Assembly: GCA_021166835.1 (NCBI GenBank)
Contig: JAJPEN010000047.1
Coordinates: forward strand, 1-64,000
Length of the DNA: 64,000 bases
Source of the DNA: Burkholderiaceae bacterium
GTDB lineage: Bacteria > Pseudomonadota > Gammaproteobacteria > Burkholderiales > Burkholderiaceae
Direction: 5' to 3'
Translations under genes and position numbers: made by a program
The notes under the pieces: generated by a model
Told to the model about the DNA's origin: nothing
The model's input: the letters and a program-made list of their open reading frames with translations, nothing else
Databases searched by the model: none
Part shown: piece by piece, positions 21,060 through 29,600 of the stretch
Layout: each line of letters begins with the position of its first letter
Numbering within the stretch: the stretch's first letter is position 1

Positions 21060-21986
21060 TTACCTCTTCCCGAACACTCCGGTCGACAGGTAGCGGTCGC
21101 CGCGATCGCAGACGACGAAGACGATCGTCGCATTCTCGAGCTGCGCCGCGACGCGCAACGCGATGCAGCAGGCGCCGGCGGTCGAGATGCCGCAGAACAG
21201 CCCTTCTTCGGCGGCAAGCCGGCGCGCCATCTCCTCGGCCTGCGGCTGCGTCACCGACTCGAGGCTGTCGACGCGGGCGTGGCGGAAGATCTTCGGCGTG
21301 TACGCGGGCGGCCACTTGCGGATTCCCGGAATCGAAGCGCCGTCCGCCGGTTCGGCGCCGATGACGACGACGTCCGGATTGCGTTCCTTCAGGTAGCGCG
21401 AGACGCCGGTGATGGTGCCGGTGGTGCCCATCGCCGAAACGAAATGCGTGATCTCGCCGCCGGTATCGGCCCAGATCTCCGGGCCGGTGGTTTCGTAGTG
21501 CGACATCCAGTTGTCGTCGTTCGAGAACTGGTCGAGCAATCGGCCGCGTCCTTCGCGCTGCATGCGCTCGGCGAGATCGCGCGCGCCCTCCATCCCCTGC
21601 TCGCGATCGATCAGCACCAGCTCGGCGCCGTAGGCGCTCATCGCGCTTCGCCGCTCGGCCGTCTGGTTGTCGGGCATGACGAGCACCATCCGGTAGCCGC
21701 GCGCGGCCGCGGCCATCGCCAGCGCGATGCCGGTATTGCCCGACGTCGCCTCGATCAGCGTGTCGCCGCGGCGGATCTCGCCGCGCGCCTCCGCGCGCTC
21801 GATCATCGCGCGCGCGGGACGGTCCTTCACCGAGCCGGCCGGATTGTTGCCCTCGAGCTTGCCGAGCAGCACGTTGCCCCGCTCGCCGAGCACTTCGTGC
21901 CCGATGCGCTGCAGCCGCACCAGCGGCGTGTGGCCGATCGCGTCTTCCACCGTGGGGTACTGCCGGCGAGGAAAGGAATGCGGCAT
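21060..21986 (-). CDS. cysM: Cysteine synthase B (O-acetylserine sulfhydrylase)
   Basis: PLP enzyme of 308 residues. The lysine that binds PLP is in NNPAGSVKDRPA, the phosphate-binding loop is EATSGNTGIALA, and YETTGPEIW and TTGTITGVSRYLKE follow, all as in CysM. It makes cysteine from O-acetylserine with sulfide or thiosulfate. It lies 26 bp after oxyR and ends the paaI-ridA-recG-oxyR-cysM transcript, an arrangement that ties thiol supply to oxidative stress. Confidence 0.95.
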   Translation of the reverse strand: MPHSFPRRQYPTVEDAIGHTPLVRLQRIGHEVLGERGNVLLGKLEGNNPAGSVKDRPARAMIERAEARGEIRRGDTLIEATSGNTGIALAMAAAARGYRMVLVMPDNQTAERRSAMSAYGAELVLIDREQGMEGARDLAERMQREGRGRLLDQFSNDDNWMSHYETTGPEIWADTGGEITHFVSAMGTTGTITGVSRYLKERNPDVVVIGAEPADGASIPGIRKWPPAYTPKIFRHARVDSLESVTQPQAEEMARRLAAEEGLFCGISTAGACCIALRVAAQLENATIVFVVCDRGDRYLSTGVFGKR

Positions 21987-22012
21987 CGGCCGACGGCGCG
22001 CGCGAGGGCCTT

Positions 22013-22960
22013 CTAGTGCGCCACCGGGCGCTCGTCCGGCAGCTTGACCGCGCCGCGCAGCTCGCACTCGAGGATCGCCTGACGCAGCCTTTCGATGGCC
22101 GGCAGGCGCGTGAAGCTCTTGCGCCAGGCGAGCGACACGCGGCGCGTGGGCGGCGGCGCCGAGAACGGCACGTAGCGCAGCAGGTCGTCGTCGCTGCGCG
22201 GCGCGTTGCAGGCGGTGATCGGCAGCACGCTGATGCCGATGCCCGACGCCACCATGTGGCGGATCGTCTCGAGCGACGAGCCCTCGAAGGTCTTGTGGAT
22301 GCCGACGCTCGCCTGCGAGTAGCGCGACAGCTCCGGACAGACTTCGAGGACGTGGTCGCGGAAGCAATGCCCGTGGCCGAGCAGCAGCATCGTCTGATCC
22401 TTCAGCTCGGTGGAGCGGATCGCCTCACGCTTCGCCCACGGGTGCGCGGCCGGCACGGCGACGACGAAAGGCTCGTCGTACACGCCGAGCGAAACCAGCC
22501 CGCCGTCGGGAAAGGGATCGGCGAGGATCGCGACGTCGATCTCTCCCTGGCGCAGCAGCTCGAGCAGCCGCACCGTGAAGTTCTCCTGTAGCAGCAGCTG
22601 CATCTGCGAGCCGTCGTCGATCGTGCGCCGCACCAGCTCGGGCAGCAGGTACGGCGCGATCGTGTAGATGACGCCGATGCGCAGCGGCCCGGCGAGCGGG
22701 TCCTGGCCCTGCTCGGCGATCGCACGGATCGCGCTCGTCTGCTCGAGCACGTGCTGCGCCTGCTCGACGATGCGCGCCCCGATCGGCGTGACGGTGATCT
22801 CGACGCCGCCGCGCTCGAACAGCTGGACGGCGAGTTCTTCCTCGAGCTTCTTGATCGCCACCGAAAGCGTCGGCTGGCTGACCAGGCAGGCCTCGGCGGC
22901 GCGGCCGAAATGGCGCTCGCGCGCCAGCGCGACGATGTACTTGAGCTCGGTGAGGGTCAT
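22013..22960 (-). CDS. oxyR: Hydrogen peroxide sensor OxyR (LysR family)
   Basis: LysR-type regulator of 315 residues. The N-terminal winged helix (about 1-60) is followed by the effector domain, which has GHGHCFRDHVLEVC: the two cysteines fall at residues 199 and 208, exactly the numbering of E. coli OxyR, where they form the peroxide-sensing disulfide. That match is what makes this OxyR rather than a generic LysR protein. It is 22 bp downstream of recG, a pairing known in several beta- and gammaproteobacteria. No catalase or peroxiredoxin gene is adjacent, so its targets are elsewhere. Confidence 0.96.
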   Translation of the reverse strand: MTLTELKYIVALARERHFGRAAEACLVSQPTLSVAIKKLEEELAVQLFERGGVEITVTPIGARIVEQAQHVLEQTSAIRAIAEQGQDPLAGPLRIGVIYTIAPYLLPELVRRTIDDGSQMQLLLQENFTVRLLELLRQGEIDVAILADPFPDGGLVSLGVYDEPFVVAVPAAHPWAKREAIRSTELKDQTMLLLGHGHCFRDHVLEVCPELSRYSQASVGIHKTFEGSSLETIRHMVASGIGISVLPITACNAPRSDDDLLRYVPFSAPPPTRRVSLAWRKSFTRLPAIERLRQAILECELRGAVKLPDERPVAH

Positions 22961-22982
22961 GGGGGCGAAATGATAGCAAGCG

Positions 22983-25049
22983 TCATGCTTTCAGGAACTC
23001 CTCGCGGCTGCCCAGCCATCGCCGCAGGTGCGTCTCCACCTGCGCCGGGCTCTCGGCGAGCATGCACCGCGCCGTCTCGCGCGCCGCCTCGACCAGTTCG
23101 CTGTCGCGCTCGAGGTCCGCGAAGCGCAGCAGCGCGTCGCCCGACTGGCGGGCGCCGAGGAATTCGCCGGGGCCGCGCTGCTGCAGGTCGCGCCTGGCGA
23201 TCTCGAAGCCGTCGCTGGTCTCGTACATCGTCTTCAGCCGCTCGCGCGCGGCCGGCGACAGCGGCTCGCGATAGAGCAGCACGCAGACGCTCTCGCTGGA
23301 GCCGCGCCCGACGCGCCCGCGCAACTGGTGCAGCTGCGACAGGCCGAAACGCTCCGCGTGCTCGACGATCAGCAGCGAGGCGTTCGGCACGTCGACGCCG
23401 ACCTCGATGACGGTGGTCGCCACCAGCACCGGCAGCGCTCCGCCGGCGAAGGCGGCCATCACCTCCTGCTTGGCCGACGGCGGCAGCCGGCCGTGCACGA
23501 GCCCCACGGGCAGCGGGGCCAGCTCGCGCTCCAGCGTCGCGTGCGTGTCGATCGCCGTCTGCAGTTCGAGCGTCTCGCTCTCGTCGACCAGCGGGCAGAC
23601 CCAGTAGACCTGGCGCCCGGCCTGCGCGGCGGCGCGCACGCGTGCGATCACCTCGTCGCGCCGCGCCGCCGACACGAGCCTGGTCGTCACCGGTTTTCTC
23701 CCCGGCGGCATCTGGTCGAGCACCGAGACGTCGAGGTCGGCGTAATAGGTCATGGCGAGCGTGCGCGGAATCGGCGTGGCGCTCATCATCAGCTGGTGCG
23801 GCAATACCGCGCGCGGGTCGCCGCCCACGTCGGCACGGGCGCGCAGCGCGAGGCGCTGCGCGACGCCGAAGCGATGCTGCTCGTCGACGATCGCCAGCCC
23901 GAGCCGGGCGAACTCGACGCTGTCCTCGATCAGTGCATGCGTGCCGATCAGCAGGTCGATTTCGCCGGCGGCGACGCGGCCGCGCACCTCGCGCTTGCCG
24001 CTTTCCTTCAGCGAACCGGAGAGCCAGGCCACGCGCACCCCCAGCGCCTCGAGCGGCGCGCGCAGCTTCGCGTGATGCTGTTCGGCGAGGATCTCGGTGG
24101 GCGCCATGAACGCCGCCTGCCAGCCGCTGCCGATCGCCTGTGCGGCCGCCAGCGCCGCGATCAGCGTCTTGCCGCTGCCGACGTCGCCCTGCAGCAGCCG
24201 GTTCATCGGTTGCGCGCGCGCGAGGTCGGCGGCGATCTCGCCCCAGACCCGGCTCTGCGCCGCGGTGGGCACGAAGGGCAGCGACGCCAGCAGGCGAGCC
24301 GCCAGCGCACCGTCGGCCAGCCGCGGCGCCCGCTGTCGCGCGCGGGCGCGGCGCGAACGTGCGAGCGAGAGCTGCTGCGCGAGCAGTTCGTCGAAGATCA
24401 CGCGCCGCCAGGCCGGCGCGCTGCGATCGGCCAGCGCCTCGACGCTCGCCCCGGGATCGGGCCGATGGATCGCGCGCAGGGCCTCGGCGACCGGCGGCAG
24501 CCCGAGCCTGGCGACGACGTCGGCCGGCACGGTCTCGTCCCAGTCGAGATCGTCGAGCGCCTCGTCGATCGCCTTGCGCAGTCGCGCCTGGCCCAGGCCG
24601 GAGACCGTCGGGTAGACCGGCGTCATCGTCTGCGGCAGCGGCTCGCCGAAGCGCACGACGCGGCATTGCGGATGAACCATCTCCGCACCGAACAGGCCGG
24701 CTCGCACCTCGCCGAAAGCGCGCACGCGCGCCCCCTCGGCGAACAGCTTCGCCTGCGAGCCGTAGAAATGGAAGAAGCGCAGCGACACCGAAGCGCTGTC
24801 GTCGCGCAACTCGACGCGAAGCATGCGGCGCGGCCGCATGACGATCTCGCTGCGCACGACGACGCCCTCCACCTGCGCCGGCCTGCCGTCGCGGGCTGCG
24901 GCGATCGGAACGATCCGCGTGCGGTCCTCGTAGCGGATCGGCAGGTGGAGCACGAAATCGGAGGCGACCCGCAGACCGAGTCGCGCGAAGCGCGCCGTGT
25001 CGCCGCCGCCTTCGCCGGCAGCACGCCGTCGGCGCGGGACGGTGCTCAC
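22983..25049 (-). CDS. recG: ATP-dependent DNA helicase RecG
   Basis: Helicase of 688 residues that remodels stalled replication forks and Holliday junctions. Wedge/OB domain at the N-terminus (LHLPIRYEDRT, VRAFGEVRAGLFGAEMVHP), then helicase motifs LLQGDVGSGKT (I), DEQHRFG (II, DEQH box), MSATPIPRT (III), and motifs V-VI in ATTVIEVGVDVPNA and QLHQLRGRVGRG. It starts at a GTG that overlaps the ridA stop by 4 nt; the first 20 residues are Arg/Gly-rich and lack the usual RecG N-terminal helix pair, so the N-terminus is slightly short. Confidence 0.95.
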   Translation of the reverse strand: MSTVPRRRRAAGEGGGDTARFARLGLRVASDFVLHLPIRYEDRTRIVPIAAARDGRPAQVEGVVVRSEIVMRPRRMLRVELRDDSASVSLRFFHFYGSQAKLFAEGARVRAFGEVRAGLFGAEMVHPQCRVVRFGEPLPQTMTPVYPTVSGLGQARLRKAIDEALDDLDWDETVPADVVARLGLPPVAEALRAIHRPDPGASVEALADRSAPAWRRVIFDELLAQQLSLARSRRARARQRAPRLADGALAARLLASLPFVPTAAQSRVWGEIAADLARAQPMNRLLQGDVGSGKTLIAALAAAQAIGSGWQAAFMAPTEILAEQHHAKLRAPLEALGVRVAWLSGSLKESGKREVRGRVAAGEIDLLIGTHALIEDSVEFARLGLAIVDEQHRFGVAQRLALRARADVGGDPRAVLPHQLMMSATPIPRTLAMTYYADLDVSVLDQMPPGRKPVTTRLVSAARRDEVIARVRAAAQAGRQVYWVCPLVDESETLELQTAIDTHATLERELAPLPVGLVHGRLPPSAKQEVMAAFAGGALPVLVATTVIEVGVDVPNASLLIVEHAERFGLSQLHQLRGRVGRGSSESVCVLLYREPLSPAARERLKTMYETSDGFEIARRDLQQRGPGEFLGARQSGDALLRFADLERDSELVEAARETARCMLAESPAQVETHLRRWLGSREEFLKA

Positions 25050-25453
25050 GTGCCGGACGGGGTCCCTGCGTCGAGCACCATCACCGCCTCCACCTCGAAC
25101 AGCGCGCCGCGCGGCAGGCTGGCGACGCCGACCGTGGAGCGCGCCGGATACGGTGCGTCGAACCACTTCTGCATCGCTTCGTTCACCTTCGCGAAATGCG
25201 CGAGATCGGTGAGGAACAGCGTGAGCTTCACGCAGTGCGCGAGCGAGCCGCCGGCAGCGGCGGCGACCGCCCGCAGGTTGCGAAAGGCCTGCTCGACCTG
25301 CGCCTCGAGGCCGCCGTCGACCAGCGCGCCGCTGGCCGGTTCGAGCGCGATCTGCCCCGACAGGTAGACGACGTCGCCGACGCGCACCGCCTGCGAATAC
25401 GGGCCGATGGCCGCCGGTGCATCGGCGCTTCGAACGATCTGTCTCGTGGTCAT
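25046..25453 (-). CDS. RidA family protein (reactive enamine/imine deaminase)
   Basis: Protein of 135 residues of the YjgF/YER057c/UK114 family. Visible are AIGPYSQAV, VYLSGQIALEP, LTDLAHFAKVNE and PARSTVGVASLPRGALFEVEAV with the conserved Arg that binds the substrate carboxylate. It detoxifies 2-aminoacrylate and similar enamines made by PLP enzymes. It overlaps paaI upstream (ATGA) and recG downstream (GTGA) by 4 nt each. Confidence 0.94.
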   Translation of the reverse strand: MTTRQIVRSADAPAAIGPYSQAVRVGDVVYLSGQIALEPASGALVDGGLEAQVEQAFRNLRAVAAAAGGSLAHCVKLTLFLTDLAHFAKVNEAMQKWFDAPYPARSTVGVASLPRGALFEVEAVMVLDAGTPSGT

Positions 25454-26022
25454 GCTCCGTCTCCGGACTGTGGCAGCGGAAAGATCAGGCAGGTGGTCGA
25501 GCCGAGCGCGTACAGGCGGCCGGCGGCGTCGACGACCCGCCCCTCGGCGATCCCGATGCGGCGGGTCACGCTGGCAACGCGGGCCTCGGCGCGCACCGGG
25601 CCGGTGCGATCGGTGAGCGGGCGCACGTAGTTCACCTTCAGTTCGAGCGTGGTGTAGCCGTAGCCGCGCTCGAGCGTCGTGTGCACGGCGCAGCCGAGCG
25701 CGGAATCGAGCAGCGTCGCGACGTAGCCGCCGTGCACGCTGCCGATCGGGTTGTAGTAATCGGTCTTCGGCGTTCCCTGGAAAGCCATCATGCCTTCGCC
25801 CGCTTCCACCGGCACGAAATCGAGCGTCTGCATGATCGGCGGCAGCGGCAGTTCGCCGCGTCCGATGCGCTCGAGGAACTGCAGCCCGGAGCCGGCGGCG
25901 ACTTCGGCCGCGGCGATCTTCCCGGGCGCGGCCATCAGCAGTCGCACTTCGCGCTCGCGCGCGAGCCACTTCTCGAGCGTGGCCTCGGCCTGCGGGTCGC
26001 GCTGCTGCGGTTCGGTAGTCAT
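25450..26022 (-). CDS. PaaI-type hot-dog thioesterase
   Basis: Protein of 190 residues with the hot-dog signature NPIGSVHGGYVATLLDSALGCA, where the HGG loop and Asp form the thioesterase site. The acyl-CoA substrate is unknown; several family members act on phenylacetyl- or hydroxybenzoyl-CoA. I start it at 26022 (MTTEPQ). An in-frame ATG at 26073 would add a His/Arg/Ala-rich tail encoded by a tandem repeat and is less likely. First gene of the paaI-ridA-recG-oxyR-cysM operon. Confidence 0.88.
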   Translation of the reverse strand: MTTEPQQRDPQAEATLEKWLAREREVRLLMAAPGKIAAAEVAAGSGLQFLERIGRGELPLPPIMQTLDFVPVEAGEGMMAFQGTPKTDYYNPIGSVHGGYVATLLDSALGCAVHTTLERGYGYTTLELKVNYVRPLTDRTGPVRAEARVASVTRRIGIAEGRVVDAAGRLYALGSTTCLIFPLPQSGDGA

Positions 26023-26036
26023 CGCGTTCTCGGTCG

Positions 26037-26093
26037 CATGGGCATGCGCTCGCATATGGGCATGCGCTCGCACATGGGGGCATGCGCTCGCAT
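26037..26093. repeat. Three tandem copies of an 18-20 bp unit
   Basis: Three consecutive copies of ATGGGCATGCGCTCGCA (units of 18, 18 and 20 bp; the last has two extra G). Each contains the palindrome GCATGC. They sit 15 bp upstream of the paaI start on the minus strand, inside its leader or an N-terminal extension. Copy number changes could alter leader length. Confidence 0.75.
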
Positions 26094-26122
26094 CGTATCA
26101 AGCGAGGCGCCGGTCCGTGGCG

Positions 26123-26533
26123 CTAGACGGCCGTCGGACGGAACAGCGTCTCCAGCGCGATCGCCAGCACCGAGAGCAGCAGCACGGTTCCGACCAGCAG
26201 CGCGGCGATGGCGACGAACACGTTCGACCAGCCGCCCTGCGAGTGGCGCGCGAGGCCGGCGTTGTATCGGGCGTCCCAGCGCTCGTCGGACGCGAGGCTG
26301 AACACGATCGCCTCCGTCATCGCGACGACGACGACGAGGCCGGCGACGAAGAAGCCCGGGTGCCGGTACCAGGGATCGGAGCGCAGCGCGAGGCCGATCG
26401 CCGGCATCGCGATCAGCGGATAGAGCGGCCACCAGCGCGCGCCGAGATAGGCGCGATGGGCGCCGGAGAAGCCGACGAAGAGCGCGAGCAGGCCGGCGAC
26501 GAGACGCGAACGGAAGCGGGCGGGAGCGGTCAC
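26123..26533 (-). CDS. TM2-type small membrane protein
   Basis: Predicted membrane protein of 136 residues with about four hydrophobic segments. The first half (LVAGLLALFVGFSGAHRAYL, then a WPLYPLIAMPAIG helix) looks like a TM2 domain, a helix-loop-helix found in many small bacterial proteins. Function is unknown. The only plausible start is the GTG at 26533. It is divergent from uvrA, with 85 bp between starts. Confidence 0.72.
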   Translation of the reverse strand: MTAPARFRSRLVAGLLALFVGFSGAHRAYLGARWWPLYPLIAMPAIGLALRSDPWYRHPGFFVAGLVVVVAMTEAIVFSLASDERWDARYNAGLARHSQGGWSNVFVAIAALLVGTVLLLSVLAIALETLFRPTAV

Positions 26534-26618
26534 GGTCGCGATTGTCGACGATGCGGCGGCGGGCGCCAAACCGCGCCGCTGATAGACTCGAAGTCTCCCC
26601 TTTCCTCCCGCCTTCCCG

Positions 26619-29600
26619 ATGCTGCACGAGCCCACGCCCGACCGCACGGACGCGTCGGACGAGCCGCGGCATTCCGCGGCGCACGCCGCGATCCGCATCC
26701 GCGGCGCGCGCCAGAACAACCTGAAGAACCTCGACGTCGACATCCCGACCGGCGAGCTGGTCGTCGTCACCGGCGTCTCGGGCTCGGGCAAGTCGTCGCT
26801 GGTGTTCGACACGCTCTACGCCGAGGGGCAGCGGCGCTACGTCGAGACCTTCTCGGCCTATGCGCGCCAGTTCCTCGACCGGATGGACAAGCCGCAGGTC
26901 GATCGCATCGAGGGCGTGCCGCCGGCGATCGCGATCGACCAGACGAACCCGGTGCGTACCTCGCGTTCGACGGTCGGCACGATGACCGAGCTGAACGACC
27001 ACCTGAAGCTGCTGTACGCGCGCGCCGCCGCGCTGCATTGCCGCGGCTGCGGAAAGCCGGTGCGCCGCGACACGGTGGCGAGCGTACGCGAAGCGCTCGT
27101 CGCGCGCGCCGCCGCGGCCGGCGACCCGCGCATCGTGCTCGGCTTCCCGGTGCCGGTGCCGGCGAACTTCGGCGAGGCCGAGATCCGCGCGCACCTCGAC
27201 GCGCAGGGCTACGCGCGCGTGCAGGCGCGCGAGGTGGACGGCGAGCGCATCGTGCTGCATGTCGTGCAGGACCGCTTCCGCGTCTCGAACGTCGAACCCT
27301 CGCGGCTGTCCGACTCGATCGAGGCGGCGTTCCGCCGCGGGCACGGGCGGCTCACGCTGCACGTGCTCGACGACGACGGCAGCGAGCGCGAACGCTGGCG
27401 CTACAGCACCGGCCTGCACTGCGCCGACTGCGACATCGCCTACGCCGAGCCGCTGCCCAGCCTGTTCTCGTTCAACTCGCCGATCGGCGCCTGCGAGCAG
27501 TGCCGCGGCTTCGGCCGCGTGATCGGCGTCGACCTCGGCCTCGTCGTTCCCGACGAGAGCAGGACGCTCGCCGACGGCGCGGTCAAGCCGTGGCAGACGA
27601 AGAGCTTCGCCGAGTGCCAGCGCGACCTGAAGAAATACGCGGCGCGCGCCGGCGTGCGCATCGACGTGCCGTGGCGCGCACTCGACGAGCGCGAGCGCCG
27701 CTGGGTGATCGAAGGCGCGCCCGACTGGACCGGCAAGTGGGAGACGCAGTGGTACGGCATCCGCCATTTCTTCGAATGGCTGGAGTCGCGCGCCTACAAG
27801 ATGCACATCCGCGTGCTGCTGTCGAAATATCGCTCGTACGACACCTGCAAGGCCTGCGGCGGAGCGCGGCTCGTGCCGGACGCGCTGCTCTGGCGCGTCG
27901 GCGACGACGAGCGCGGCGAAGGCGGTCGCACGATCCACGAGCTGATGCTGCTGCCGATCGACCGGCTCGCCGCGTTCTTCGCGCAGCTGCGCCTGCCGGC
28001 GCCGCTCGACGAAGCGACCGTGCTGCTGCTCGACGAGATCCGCAACCGGCTGCGCTTCCTGCGCGAGGTCGGCCTCGGCTACCTGACGCTCGATCGCCAG
28101 TCGCGCACGCTGTCGGGCGGCGAGGTGCAGCGCATCAACCTGACGACCGCGCTCGGCACCTCGCTGGTCAACACGCTGTTCGTGCTCGACGAGCCGTCGA
28201 TCGGCCTGCATCCGCGCGACATGGGGCGCGTGATCGCCGTCATGCAACGGCTGCGCGAAGCGGGCAACTCGCTGGTCGTCGTCGAGCACGATCCGCTGGT
28301 GATGCACGCCGCCGACCGCGTGCTCGACATCGGGCCGGGGCCCGGCGAGCGCGGCGGCGAGATCGTCTTCTACGGCCCGCCCGCCGCGCTCGCGCGCGCC
28401 GCCACGCTCACCGGCGACTACCTCGCCGGGCGCCGCGTCGTCGACGCCGGACGTCGCCTGCCGGTGACGCCGTCGACCAAGCGCCTCGTGCTCGAAGGCG
28501 CGCGCGAGCACAACCTGAAGCTCGGCACCGTCGAATTCCCGCTCGAACGCCTCGTGTGCCTCACCGGCGTCTCCGGCAGCGGCAAGTCGACGCTGATGCA
28601 GAACGTGCTGCTGCCGGCGCTGCGCCGCGCCAAGGGGCAGCCGACCGACGCGCCCGGCGCGCACGAGCGGCTGCTCGGCGACGACTGGATCGACGACGTC
28701 GTCTTCGTCGACCAGTCGCCGATCGGCAAGACCGCGCGCAGCAACCCGGCGAGCTACGTCGGTGCCTTCGACGCGATCCGCAAGCGCTTCGCCGCGGCGC
28801 CGCTCGCCCGCGAGCGCGGCTACACCGCCGGCACCTTCAGCTTCAACGCCGGCGACGGACGCTGCCCCACCTGCAGCGGCAACGGCTTCGAGCACGTCGA
28901 GATGCAGTTCCTCTCCGACGTCTACCTGCGCTGCCCCGACTGCAACGGCAGCCGCTTCCGCGACGAGGTGCTCGAAGTCACGATCGAAGGCGAGGACGGC
29001 ATCGCGCGCTCGATCGCCGGCGTGCTCGATCTCACGGTGCGCGAGGCGCTGTCGGTGTTTGGTCGCGCGCACGACGTGCGCACCAAGCTGCAGCCGCTCG
29101 CCGACGTCGGCCTCGACTATCTGCGACTGGGGCAGCCGGTGCCGACGCTGTCGGGCGGCGAGGCGCAGCGGCTGAAGCTGGCGGGCCACCTGGCCGAAGC
29201 GGCCGCGCGCGGACTGACCGGTCCGACCGGGAGCGCCGATCCGGCGCGCCCCGGTCACCCCTTCGCGAAGGCCGGCCGGCGCGGCACGCTGTTCCTGTTC
29301 GACGAACCGACCACCGGCCTGCATTTCGACGACGTCGCAAAACTGCTGCGCGCGCTGCGCAAGCTGCTTGCCGCCGGTCATTCGCTGCTCGTCATCGAGC
29401 ACAACCTCGACCTGATCCGCGCGGCCGACTGGATCGTCGATCTCGGACCCGAGGGAGGCGACGGCGGCGGCGAACTCGTCGCCGCGGGAACGCCGGAAGA
29501 CCTGATGCGCGAGGCGCGCTCGCACACCGGCACGGCCTTGCGCGAATACGAGGCGCAGTTCGATCGCGGCGACATCGACGCAGCGCGCGAAGGCGGCTCG

